Below are positions 14,421-25,424 of a stretch of 64,000 nucleotides of DNA, piece by piece. The translations under genes were made by a program, and so were the position numbers. Under the pieces are notes generated by a model. It worked only from the letters and a program-made list of their open reading frames with translations. It was not told where the DNA came from and made no database searches. The DNA comes from Bolinopsis microptera (taxonomy: Eukaryota > Ctenophora > Tentaculata > Lobata > Bolinopsidae): positions 11,683,453-11,747,452 of the forward strand of contig NC_087084.1 of the NCBI RefSeq assembly GCF_026151205.1. The letters are read 5' to 3'. Position 1 is the stretch's first letter. Every line of letters starts with the position of its first letter.

Positions 14421-15240
14421 AACTATCAAATCATTAGACTCAATAACACTACACGAATCCACCAAATACAGGAGCGTATAAGTCTTTAAAAAGCCTAAAA
14501 GACTAAAGACTTAAATGATCAGAAGACAAAATCATAAGCAGTTGCACGAAACTTATATTCTTTGATCTTTCTACTATATTTAAAAATAAAACTGGATACC
14601 ATTTTGAATGATCAGAAAGTGATACAGTAGTTAGAACACGAATGATCAGTAGCTAAAGTTTTGATGATTTAGTAACATCTTGCAACTGCGAAGTTTATAC
14701 TGAATGCTGAATTCAGTGTAAACCTATAAAATCTCGGATGTTGGAGTAAACTGGAATTGAAGATGATATTCTAATTCAAATAATTCTAATTGTAAATTTA
14801 ATTGTAATTTTAATTCTGATACTTATTCAAGATCTGTCTTGAATGATAAGAACTAACGTTTATCTCTTTATGTTTTAAGTATGCATTTAGAGAGAGTGAT
14901 GATGTGCCAGGAAATTGGGCATGTAAAACATGAAATGGAATGGAATAAAAACAGAAAACGTGCTCATAATGATAATGTGGGATATTGTGACCGTGGCAAA
15001 GTTGAGATCAATATAATGACTACCCGAGTCAGAGAGAGAGAGACTGAGTTTATAGTTATGCAATGTTGGCCTCACAGCACCACATTATAGCGCTCACCTA
15101 CGAAAATAATATAGCACTTCTAGACTCTCATCTACTACTACCTCTACTAGTAGTAGTACTTATACTACTCTGCTCATCGACATCCGGAGCTGCCACTGAA
15201 CAAACTGATCCTCTGGAAGCCAAGTCATGGGCATACTAAC

Positions 15241-15384
15241 AGGGGGCGGCCTTACTTAAAATTACTAGATAACCTAAAAGCAGATACTGGGCTGAAGTCA
15301 GTAGATGAGATAGCTAGACTGATGGAGGACAGAAAGCTGTGGAGAACTGTTATCAATGGACCTCGGGAACACTACCCACCTTAA
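15241..15384 (+). pseudogene. LINE ORF2 C-terminal remnant, copy 1
   Basis: An open frame reads RGRPYLKLLDNLKADTGL, then IARLMEDRKLWRTVINGP, to a TAA. The RGRP...L-x-D...D-R-x-W-R pattern is typical of the extreme C-terminus of RTE/CR1-like LINE proteins. Everything upstream is missing or scrambled. Confidence 0.6.
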
Positions 15385-15548
15385 GTCAAGTCAGTAGACT
15401 CTCCTGGCAGACTCATTTCTCAGACTCAGTCAGCTAGTTTCACTGAAAATAGACTGCCTCGATATATTAGACCGCCCTACCACGCCAAGCTATTTCTAGT
15501 CTATTTGAGGGACTTGCTGCAACTAAAGCTGGAAATAGTGTAGCTAGA

Positions 15549-15752
15549 GTGGAGCGAAGTTGAAGTCGATGGAGAATGCTTGGCCATGTACTGAGAGGTC
15601 CAGATAATGGACCTGCCCATACCTCCTTGGTATTTACTGTAAATAGTTTGCAGATGCCAGGGAGAGAAAATAGACTGCCTCGCTATTAGAGTGCCCTACC
15701 ACGCCCACCTACAAGTCTACTGGAGGGACTTGCTGCATGAACTGAAGCTGGA
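15549..15752 (+). pseudogene. LINE ORF2 C-terminal remnant, copy 2, frameshifted
   Basis: One frame reads RWRMLGHVLRGPDNGPAHTS, then VNSLQMPGR, the segment that normally precedes RGRP. After a TAG, another frame reads PYHAHLQVYWRDLLHELKLE. In an intact element this piece would come before the one at 15241, so the two are separate or rearranged copies. A degenerate duplicate of the PYHA segment lies near 15437-15530. Confidence 0.55.
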
Positions 15753-16150
15753 AATATGAAACTAAATAATTTGATGATCTTGAACTTTTCTAATGTCATA
15801 AAATAAATATGCTTTGCTCTGTAAATTGAAGGTATAACATCACATTCTGCTGATTACTGATGGAAATATGAACCAGAAATACTAGTGCAGTAGACTCCAC
15901 AAGAGGGACTATTTTGTAAGCTTTGAGTTTTACAGACACGAGATTAGACAGCTGCAGGGAGCAGCTAGGACCCTAGGTACTTTATAATTTCAAACTGGTA
16001 GTGCGTGTCGACGCTAACTGGAATAATTATAGACTAACCGATTATTTGTTAGACTCGCCTTTTTTTTATCACATTATATAGTGAAAAATAAAAAAACATT
16101 ATAATGAAAAATAAAAATGCACCAAATGGAAACGATCTGAAATTATTTTC

Positions 16151-16222
16151 CTTTTTAAATCTTGACGAAAAAGAATTGTCTGGGCAGTGGCAGACAATTC
16201 TTCTTCGTCAAGTTTTAAAAAG
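16151..16222. repeat. Hairpin with 32-bp arms
   Basis: TCTTGACGAAAAAGAATTGTC pairs with GACAATTCTTCTTCGTCAAG around a short GGCAGTGG loop. The GGCAGTGG loop motif repeats just outside (16213-16230). Confidence 0.6.
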
Positions 16223-18477
16223 GGCAGTGGCAGTGGCAGATCTGCAAAATAAATAGTAGTTTTAACTTTTTACTCGTACATTTTTGATACAATGAATTTG
16301 CCGACAGTGGTAGAATCCATGTAATTTTGGACATTTCCCCTTCCTCAAAATTTATTTTTATCGTAGTACGTGACTCGTTTTTAACAGCAAGTAAATGGTT
16401 CAAACCAAATGCAATTCGTACTATGATTCTGCTGATTGTAAGCCAAAAATATATTCTTATAAAACCTAAAATCGATAAAATTTGAAAAATACTAAAATAA
16501 AATCTAAAGATCGTGTTTTCGATCCACTATTCATCCGAGGGAGAAATTATACGCCTGCTCAGCGCCTTGGACAAAAGGAAGCTAACCACAAGGGGTTTAT
16601 AAACCTCTAACGAGGACGTGTGATGAGCAGATAAGTGGGCGATTACTTGGCCAGTAACCGTTGCCATGGTGCATGGTTAAACGATTTTTGACCCGTTTAT
16701 GGCCCGATTTCAAGGTCCTGGTACCAAAGACCTAACATTTGTACCTTAGAATTTGTTCATGATCATGATATTTTGTGAATCATAAGCCTGGGGTTGTAAA
16801 AGGCACCGTAAAAGCGGGGGTTGACAGTTTATAAAGCCTCTGTCAGGTAAGGACCAAACACCGTGCCTAAAAAAGTAAAAACAAAGTGGAAGGATCAATG
16901 ACCACCGCTTATGCTGGTGGAATGGGAGTATAAGTATAACTGACAGTTAACTTCATCAGATCTCTAAAAATATAAGATTGTGGGTGAAATGTGCGGGAAG
17001 TTCTATTCTACGTTCAACTTCTGTCTAATTTCAGGTTAGATACTATCATGAATAACCGAAGTTGACTCGACGGAGAGGTATTACTATTAGTTTTAAAAAG
17101 CTTAACAATTGAAAAAATGAAAAACTGCACTCGAAGGTATAACCTTCATGAATCATGTTGTTGCCTCATTGTGAATGTTTTGGGCTTGTGTTCAAATGTG
17201 GTTTCAATAAATCAATGTAATATTCATTTGGATTTTTTACATATAAAAATAACAATCTCAACAATAGCTGGCCTATAAAAGTTGCAGCAAAATAAAACCA
17301 TCCCACATCCATGCTCACTCTAACCATGAGCATAGAAATAAAAATCTACGGGCGTAGGTATAAGCTAATAGAAAAGCAATAACTGTACATGCAATTGATT
17401 GCAGAATATAATGAACTATTATGAGATCAGAGTTTCCGTTTATCTTTCTTTTCTACCTACTACATCGTGAACTGGATCTTTTTCTGAGGTCATTTCACTC
17501 GCCCTTCCACACTCCCGACCACTGTGTAAGTCGCCAGCATACTCCCTGGTATCCAAAAATACAATTTCCCGGATATTTCACCCAGTTATCCTATACTACC
17601 TGTAGACTATCGGGAACCAATTATTCACTCATAACCAAAATTAAAACACGCAGTGTTCGGGTTGGTCCGTGATTTTTGTAAACCCCGGGAGTGGAGGGAG
17701 GTTAACAAGAGCAAATAGAAGGAAATATTTCATCGTTCACCAAAAGCGATACTATATCCGATTAACTTAACTACTTCGGATAATTTTATAGTTTTATCTT
17801 TTTATGGTAATACTGATAGTGATAGGGCGTGACCGTAATAAGGTAATAATCCTAGTGGCGTAGCCGTAATACTGCAATTATTCTAATGAACACCCATTGG
17901 GTTTAAACTAATTGCAGTAGCAAACAAATCTAGCCCTGACTATAATAACAGAACCTTATATAAGCGCCAAAAACAAAACTTTCTATCCAGGCAGGATCAG
18001 GTGTACTCGGATAGAAAGTGGAAGTAATGCTGCTGGAAACGATTGTACAAGTGTAAGTAAAGGATTTAATGTTATTGTTTTGGTGGTTGGGCAAGGTCCT
18101 TAGTGATGTCGGCGCTTACGGAGTTCTAGTTCTACGCCCAAAAACGTCACGCATGACGTTGGTTTTTTTGGTATGTTTTATATGTCATACCGAAACACTA
18201 CATCAATTTTAACCCTTATCACAATCGAAACCATAACCATAGGCCTTATGCACAACAATCGATTTAGCATTACCAAAACTTTTTTACGCCCATAAATCTT
18301 TAGGGAGCTTTTATAACTTACTTTTAGAATTAGCGTCAAACAATTATAAAAAATACGCCAATGCATGTTAACGCTAGAATATTTTAAAATTTGAATTTAT
18401 TTAATATTTAATTTTAAATCAATTTAGAAAGATGGTACAAAGTTTAGTGACTCTTTCCGCAGTTAAAGGTTAATAGT

Positions 18478-18570
18478 AATACCGGGCGGCGCTCAGCCTG
18501 TCATTCCGCCAAATCTTTACTATGATTTAGTTTATAAACATGATCATAGCCTGGGGTGCCCTGCATGTAA
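18478..18570 (+). mobile_element. Tiny MITE (copy b), diverged
   Basis: Contains GGGCGGCGCTCAGCCTGTCA, TTTATAAACATGAT and AGCCTGGGGTGCCC. No clear target duplication. Confidence 0.6.
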
Positions 18571-20171
18571 AGTTTAAGGATAAGCTAGACATCTATATTA
18601 GCTTAATATCCTGGTCGACAAGTTGATGGAAGTTCCCCTGGACCAGGAATTATAAGATTACTGGTGCAGTGAGATGGCCCCATGAGGGTCGCAGCTAACC
18701 TGGGTAGAGTTTTAATAGTATTGTTGTCGACAACTTGCACTTCCAGCTTCCCCACTGGTAAAGGGTACTCAGTGTTATGTCGCACGCCATGTGGGTTGCC
18801 ACATATAGTTTAGTTAAGATGCATATCTTATGTCTAGTCCTTATATAATGTATAATTGCACCGTGCATTCCGACAAGCTCAATACATAATAAAACTGGCG
18901 ACAAATTCAAAGTTCCCCAAAGATTACAAAGTTGTATGTCTTACTACATATATATTGCCAAACTAAAATCATATTATTATTAATAACCCCCCCCCCTCTC
19001 TGCTTCCCTTTCTGTAAGACTGTAGGCAATCGTGAATTGAGGAACCTCTAGATTCTACTCTAAACCACGTTATAATGTATTTCCCATTCTCTCCTCCATC
19101 TCTAAACTTTATGATTTTTATTTTCCCTGACATGCTCTTATTCTTTCGATGATACTTGATGTATGCACTTATAGAACGCACAAATCGGTTTGAAGTCGGT
19201 AAACTATACGAGACTAATTAACTCATTTGATGCTTTAAATCCAATTACATTACAACCCAATTACATTACATGAAATATAATGATGGTATCAACAGATTTT
19301 ATGCTTCGATATACATTAATACACATTTTAAATAAAATCATCATTTGAATTATCATGCGAATTAAAAGTAGGTCACAAGAACATAACTTATATTGTGCGA
19401 TACAAAATAAGCGGAATATTCTGCTTACCTCTTAAATCTAGTAAAGGACAGAAAGCCATAACGATAGCCGATTCACAATTAAACTTCTTGAGACGAAGCA
19501 TATTCAACCGGAAGAGGTGGAAACCTTACATTAAAGGATTACCTCGTCAACATGATATTTTTAAACTGCATATAATATAATTTACGCTCCTAAGAACACG
19601 AAGGAGTGGACGTGAAACAGACAGCAAACCTTCCAAAAGGATGCCCTGATGACTTAATTGCCTAATTGCTTAGTAATAGTTAGTTATAAAAATGTAAGAG
19701 CTTGTTTCTAATGCTTTCCTTCAACTTTCCTTGAAGCGGCGGAATATTTGAAAAAAAAACCCAATTTGCATTAATGTGGCAGGAACTGAATATTATACTT
19801 ATAAAATGTTTTATTCGCCGCAATTGCAACTGAATAATGAAATAATGTTATAATGTAACATTATCTCATGCCATATTAGCATATTATGGTAAAACCACGT
19901 ATAAACTGGTTGCTGGATTTTATAGCTAAGCTATGAAAAAACCTTTCATCGTAAAAATCGACAGCCGTTCAAGGTTCTTTTTCTCACCCTGGATATATAA
20001 CATGGTAGCCTCAGTATTAGCAGGTTAACCCAGACGCTGTATTTACCACCTTTACATAATATAAAGGTCGCAGGTTCGAATCTCAGTACCATTCTCAGTA
20101 CGAGGTCTATGGTCGTTTCCTGCCAGTTTCTATGCTTACTTTTTCAGATCTACCCAAGGCCAGGTCTACTG

Positions 20172-20240
20172 CTCCCATTCAACTGTTAGGTTAGATCCAG
20201 ACCCTGCTCCCATTCAACTGTTAGGTTAGATCCAGACCCT
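20172..20240. repeat. 38-bp tandem duplication
   Basis: CTGCTCCCATTCAACTGTTA-GGTTAGATCCAGACC occurs twice back to back. Confidence 0.8.
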
Positions 20241-20616
20241 GATTACAAAGGACAATGATCAGACTTGACGTTTACCGACTACTAGAGTGGAGCATGATCT
20301 CTGGCGTGATCCCAGTTTCGCCATGAGCTATATCTAGCTCATGGCTCTGTCTATAAAGTTCCTCCTGTCTACAAGGTTCAGCTCTGGGGACGAAGGGACC
20401 TAGTCTTGGAGCAGGGCTGAATGGTACGTGTCTCAGTAGGGGCGAGGTTGATGATAATAGTGATTTGAGAACGACCCCTAGGGAGGCCAAGTACAAACAA
20501 CTTGGTGGGATCAGTCACAATTCAGCTCAGTTATATGGCCATAAACTTAAAGGAGTCAAGGCAAACCAGATAAAATATGCATCAGGGTCAGTTATAAAAA
20601 CAGTAAGGGTCAGGTA

Positions 20617-20742
20617 CAGGGACAAAAGGAAATTTTTCCCATTATTTGCGACAAATTTTATGTATAGTTTAATGTATAGTCTGTTAAAATTCGCGGTATC
20701 GCGATTTCTGGTCAAAATAATCGCAAAATCCTTTTGTCCCTG
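20617..20742. mobile_element. hAT-like MITE, 126 bp, 8-bp target duplication
   Basis: Terminal inverted repeats CAGGGACAAAAGG and CCTTTTGTCCCTG, flanked by GTCAGGTA at 20609-20616 and 20743-20750. A CAGGG start with an 8-bp duplication is the usual hAT pattern. Too short to code for a transposase. Confidence 0.8.
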
Positions 20743-21139
20743 GTCAGGTACGAGTAAGGGAGAGTAAAGGGTTTACAAACAATTCTCAGGAAAAGCAACC
20801 TGGAGCTCTGGATAGAATCTGGGGTACCAGGGACGATGTTTAGGAGTTTAGGGATATCTGAAGCGAAAATACAGTCCTACATTAGGACCATGATGAATAA
20901 GATGATCCACTCAGAATGAAAGCGGGATGGATCAAAGGGCGGTGATCAAAGGGGAGTTGATATTTTAGAAGCGATAAGATGAATAAGTGATGGCTACTTA
21001 CAAGTTATAGATTACTAAAGAGGACCCCCTAAGTGATGGTCAAGTATTGAATAAGGAGAAAGGAAGCTGTAAATGAGAACCATGAGGGCTAGAAGAAATC
21101 TAGAGTAGGCTAGAAAGGTAGTGGTATTCAAAATAGTAA

Positions 21140-21209
21140 GTAACTTACATAATACATCTATTGAAGTATTGAACAGCTGTTCAATACTTCAATTATAGAT
21201 GTAAGTTAC
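21140..21209. repeat. 70-bp palindrome
   Basis: GTAACTTACAT and ATGTAAGTTAC enclose the perfect core AAGTATTGAACAGCTGTTCA-ATACTT, an uninterrupted hairpin centred on CAGCTG. Confidence 0.65.
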
Positions 21210-22600
21210 CTAGGAGATTGCCAATAATTGTATGAAATCAACAAAATAGTTTTGAATTCTTAAAATCACGATACAGCAGGTTATCGATTTCTAGTTTATT
21301 GAGATGGAGTGAATAAGGCTGTATTGTAATTACATCTGAAATTCTAATGTGTGGTTTAAGATTCTCAGTTTCGAAGCTTCCCGCTTAATAATTCCAGAAG
21401 CTCTAAAATCGGTGGTGTTTACTGAATTTAAACTGGTGAAATTTTGGCAATTTTAGTATTCCTGAAATGAATGAAATTTCTTTTTTCCCCGAATTTTTTG
21501 AAGTTCTTCATAACAATAATAATTATGACAGACATTTATATTTTATATGTTCATATTTTGGGTGACCGACAATTGAACCCAGTATTAGATCCTGTCACCT
21601 TTTTCATCGAAAGTCCAAAATTATAGAAATAGAAATCAGGTAGCAGCTAAACTAGAGCTGCATTTGGAAACATGTTTAAATTGGGTGAAGTTGTCGTTTC
21701 AAATTTAACTAGGTAGACTGATTGGATTTATAATCATTTTCCCAAGTTACCCTGTCTAGGAAAAATCCAAATCAAACAATCGAACATAGTAAATGAAAAC
21801 TTATTTCCATAAAATATGAAAATAATGTTGTATCTTGATAACAGAATGGCGCATCCTACCCAAATAAGGACGACCGCGTGATTAAAAATCTGGCGAGGAA
21901 ACTAATAGGCATACCGCTCCACCTTCGAACTATTTTCTTCCATTTCTTCCGCAACTAATCGTCACTTAAATGACAGAGCATAAGTCCGACCTTGACTGGT
22001 AAACAAATCGTAACAATAACATTTAAGTAATTAGGTCATTTCACTTAAGCATTGCTGATGGTTTCACCTCAGTTTGAAAACTTATTCGCCGAGTAACAAA
22101 CTAAAAATTCACACGCGTGCCAGGTTCAAATTATATTAGTGCGTTAAAGAAAGAGTCAGCATGTGGACCGGGTTATTCTGTCTTGGCCCTAGTCTGCTTG
22201 TCCCTGATGCTGAGCCAGTGCAAGTCCCTGATCCTTAGTCAGGTTGGTTTAACCCAGGCTAAGAGATCCTGGGAGTCAGCCCTCATCAAGTCTGTGATCG
22301 TGCTTGTTGATTGTGAAAGGTATTATTTTAAATTGTAGCTTGAGTAAAAGATATTGCTGTAAATTGTAACCGGAAAATAAGCAATTTGGGCTCTGTAATC
22401 GAGCCTATATTATGGTGGATCAATAATAGAGCGTTCAATAATGTTGAACGCTTATTGCTTATATAAGCATATTGAATCAATATACTTAAATAAGCAATAA
22501 GCATTGAGTTATTTAGAATATATATATATATAGAATATGATATTCCGCACAAAGCATGAAATTGTGCTGTATATGAGTGGTGATTTCGCTCTGAGAATCA

Positions 22601-22672
22601 GGGTCAGTAGCTCAATTTGTAGAGCAAGAGACGCGAAATCTCGAGGTTCTGGGATCATTCCCCAGTTGTCCC
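22601..22672 (+). repeat. tRNA-derived sequence (SINE head or tRNA pseudogene)
   Basis: GGGTCAGTAGCTCAATTTGT with GAGC gives a D-arm and A-box-like match; CTGGGATCATTCCCCAG gives a T-arm. The acceptor stem pairs 6 of 7. The anticodon loop lacks U33, so a working tRNA is unlikely. Confidence 0.4.
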
Positions 22673-24529
22673 TAGTTTTTCAGAGTTAATCATCACATAT
22701 AGACAGCATGAGAGTAGGCCTGGCCATCTCGAAGTGATAATAATAAGCATTGACTTTGAATGTTTTGATTAAGAAAGGTTCAAAAATAAACTTTTAAATT
22801 TTTGTAAACAACGAAAATTTAACCAATAATTTATCAATAAAATGCGATATTCCTGTGTAACTAGGTAATCTACGCTGATATAAAAAAAGTGATTGAGGTA
22901 GCTTGCACAATTTCCAAATACTAAAATACAACGACACAATTAACACAATTAAGGAGAACTACAGTTTATGATATTCATGCTAACTAGGCTATAAATCATA
23001 CCAAAGGAATGTTCTCTAATTATAGCTCATCTCCTCCCAGCTGTTATAGGTCCCTCACAGCACGAACAATCAGTGTTCCCAGGTCATACTGGCTAACTGG
23101 CAGGGCGACTGGCATCCCTGGGAGCACAGCTCAGAGAAATAAAACAATAGGCTAAAAGACTGGTTTTATAGTCTCTGGTCGGCCCTCCGGCTGCTCTCCG
23201 GGGAACTCACCAAGAATTATTTAACATGTTGATGGCAAGGGATAAATGATCTTGGATGATGATGGAACAAGAGAACAAACGAATTGATAGAACAAATACG
23301 TTGCGCAAACTGTAAATGATTCCACCTGCGCAGCAAAATATCGACATAGAAAATGGGGAATCTTGCTCGAGCAGCAGCTGAAACTAACTAGAGTAGTATA
23401 GTCAACAGTGACAACACCCTCTTGAATCTTGATCAGTTGATGCAACCATTTTATTTATTCCCAACCCCGATTGTTCCTAATTCTTAATTCGAACCCAAGA
23501 TCGTTGGTCCCTATGATAGTCCTCAATTTAGGGTTTGTGCCAACTGATTGCAGCTGCCTAGCCGCGGCTAATTATTATCTTTAATGATTCAGATCAGTAG
23601 TACCATACAATACTGAACTTAGAGACCTTTATCAACAATATTTTGGAATGTTAAAATGGCCACAAAGTTCATGATTCTAATTCTTACCATCAAGCCATGG
23701 GTTCGGCCAAAAAAGCGTTAATATTCATATTGTTTACCATTAGAAATTTTAGCTGTTAACCTCTACAAAGCCCTCCAACTTATTGCTAATTCGCGTATTA
23801 GCATAGTATAATCCAACACCACCTTTCAGTATAACCTTAATACTTTAATAGGATAATGACGACTCTAATCATTTCAACAGTGCCCCTAATTATTTTCAAT
23901 ATTGCATAAATGGCACTTAGACCTGTTTTAATTTAAATGATTAGCATTTCATCAGAATAGGACCTGAGTCATCAGAACGCAGAAAGAGACAAATCCTCGA
24001 ACTTCACCGTGGAACAAAGTCTAGATCTATCTGTTGAAGTGTTCCTACCTTGTTCTGTTCTGCCCTCAGGGGCAGGCAAGGCATTTTCAGACTCATTCTC
24101 GTATGAGGGGAGATCCCTTACCTGAATCTCACAAAGATATCACCTTATTACAATTAACCTCACCTTATTATAGAATGCTGAAACATAGTCGAAATTTATT
24201 TACCAACGTATTCGGTATTTGATATTTCCTCGCAGACAGAGGCCCTGACAAAACTTGGGGACTTATCAACTTGAAACTTCAATTATATGGTAAAATCAGG
24301 GTTTTCGATGAGAATATTGGGATGAGGAACTTACACATCCTCGGTTGCCATAACCATTAATGAACTAGTCTTGTTAGTTTAAACCTTAAACTTTTAAACC
24401 TCTTGCTAAGTTTCAGAAAATCAGGAAATTTGCAGGTAAGTACTAAGTATGCATTAAATAACTGGACTCTTCGGGAAGATTAAGAGATTAGGTTTGGCTA
24501 CGATACGGCCACTATATTATAGGGCCACA

Positions 24530-24665
24530 TAGTGTGGCCATACCCTGTGGCCATACCCTGTGGCCATACCCTGTGGCCATACCCTTTGGCCATACCCTGT
24601 GGCCATACCCTGTGGCCATACCCTGTGGCCATACCCTGTGGCCATAACTTGTGGCCGTATCGTGG
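24530..24665. repeat. 13-bp minisatellite (TGGCCATACCCTG)
   Basis: About nine near-perfect units flanked by looser GGCCGTATAG-like repeats up to about 24,775. Because 13 is not a multiple of three, all three frames stay open, which explains the spurious ORFs. Confidence 0.9.
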
Positions 24666-25026
24666 CCGTATAGTGGCCATATACTTCATATAGAAGGCTG
24701 TTTATAGACCTATAGAGGCTGTTCATATACCGGATAGAGACCGTATTATGGAGGCCGTATAGAAGCCGTATAGAGGCCAAACCTTATCTCCCAATTTCCC
24801 GACTCTTCAAGCAATAGCTACCCTGCAACCAGTTTGATAATACCAGCCCTTACTTATCGCACGACTGATTACTGAGAGTAATCACTATGATGAAACCCCA
24901 ACAAGACAGAGGACACTTTTTATAAGCAGCATACAATATTCACTTGGTCCCCCAGACAAACTAATATGCAATATTAAACGTTTCAGGCACATTTATTCCC
25001 GTGAACCTTGACAAGGCAAGCACCTT

Positions 25027-25101
25027 ATAACTGGATGGCGCTCAGTTTTTTACTCCGTCATATCTGTGTTTATAAACACTAAGCCTGGGACCCCCAGGTA
25101 A
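25027..25101 (+). mobile_element. Tiny MITE (copy c), diverged
   Basis: Starts AACTGGATGGCGCTCAG and ends GCCTGGGACCCCCAGGTAA, with the family GTTTATAAACA in the middle. Confidence 0.55.
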
Positions 25102-25126
25102 ATGAGCACGTACCGGCCGGAACAAT

Positions 25127-25420
25127 ATTGTGGGAATAATCTTGATTGGGGACAATACTTGATTGGGGAAATACTTGACTGGGGACAATACTTGATTGGG
25201 GAAAATACTTGACTGGGGACAATACTTTATTGGGGAAATACTTGACTGGGGACAATACTTGATTGGGGCCGGGGAAAATACTTTACTGGGGACAATACTT
25301 GATTGGGGACAATACTTGATTGGGGACAATACTTGATTGTGGACAATACTTTACTGAGGACAGTACTTGATTGGGGACAATACTTGATTGGGGACAATAT
25401 TTGATTGGGGACAATACCAA
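25127..25420. repeat. 17-bp minisatellite (GGGGACAATACTTGATT)
   Basis: About 17 units of 16-17 bp (GGGGACAATACTTGATT/GGGGAAATACTTGACT). The open frame on the minus strand is a repeat artefact. Confidence 0.9.
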
Positions 25421-25424
25421 TTTC

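Larger units (their letters stand above)
16230..20600. other. No gene recognised
   Basis: AT-rich unique DNA with the small MITE at 18478. Near 20068-20090 there is a GGTTCGAATCT B-box-like motif without a convincing tRNA fold. Confidence 0.5.

Noticed and set aside
20015-20100. Possible tRNA with B-box GGTTCGAATCT
   Set aside because: No consistent acceptor, D and anticodon stems could be folded.
24498-24780. YGHRVWPQGMATG open frames
   Set aside because: Translations of the 13-bp minisatellite; two overlapping frames give the same peptide.
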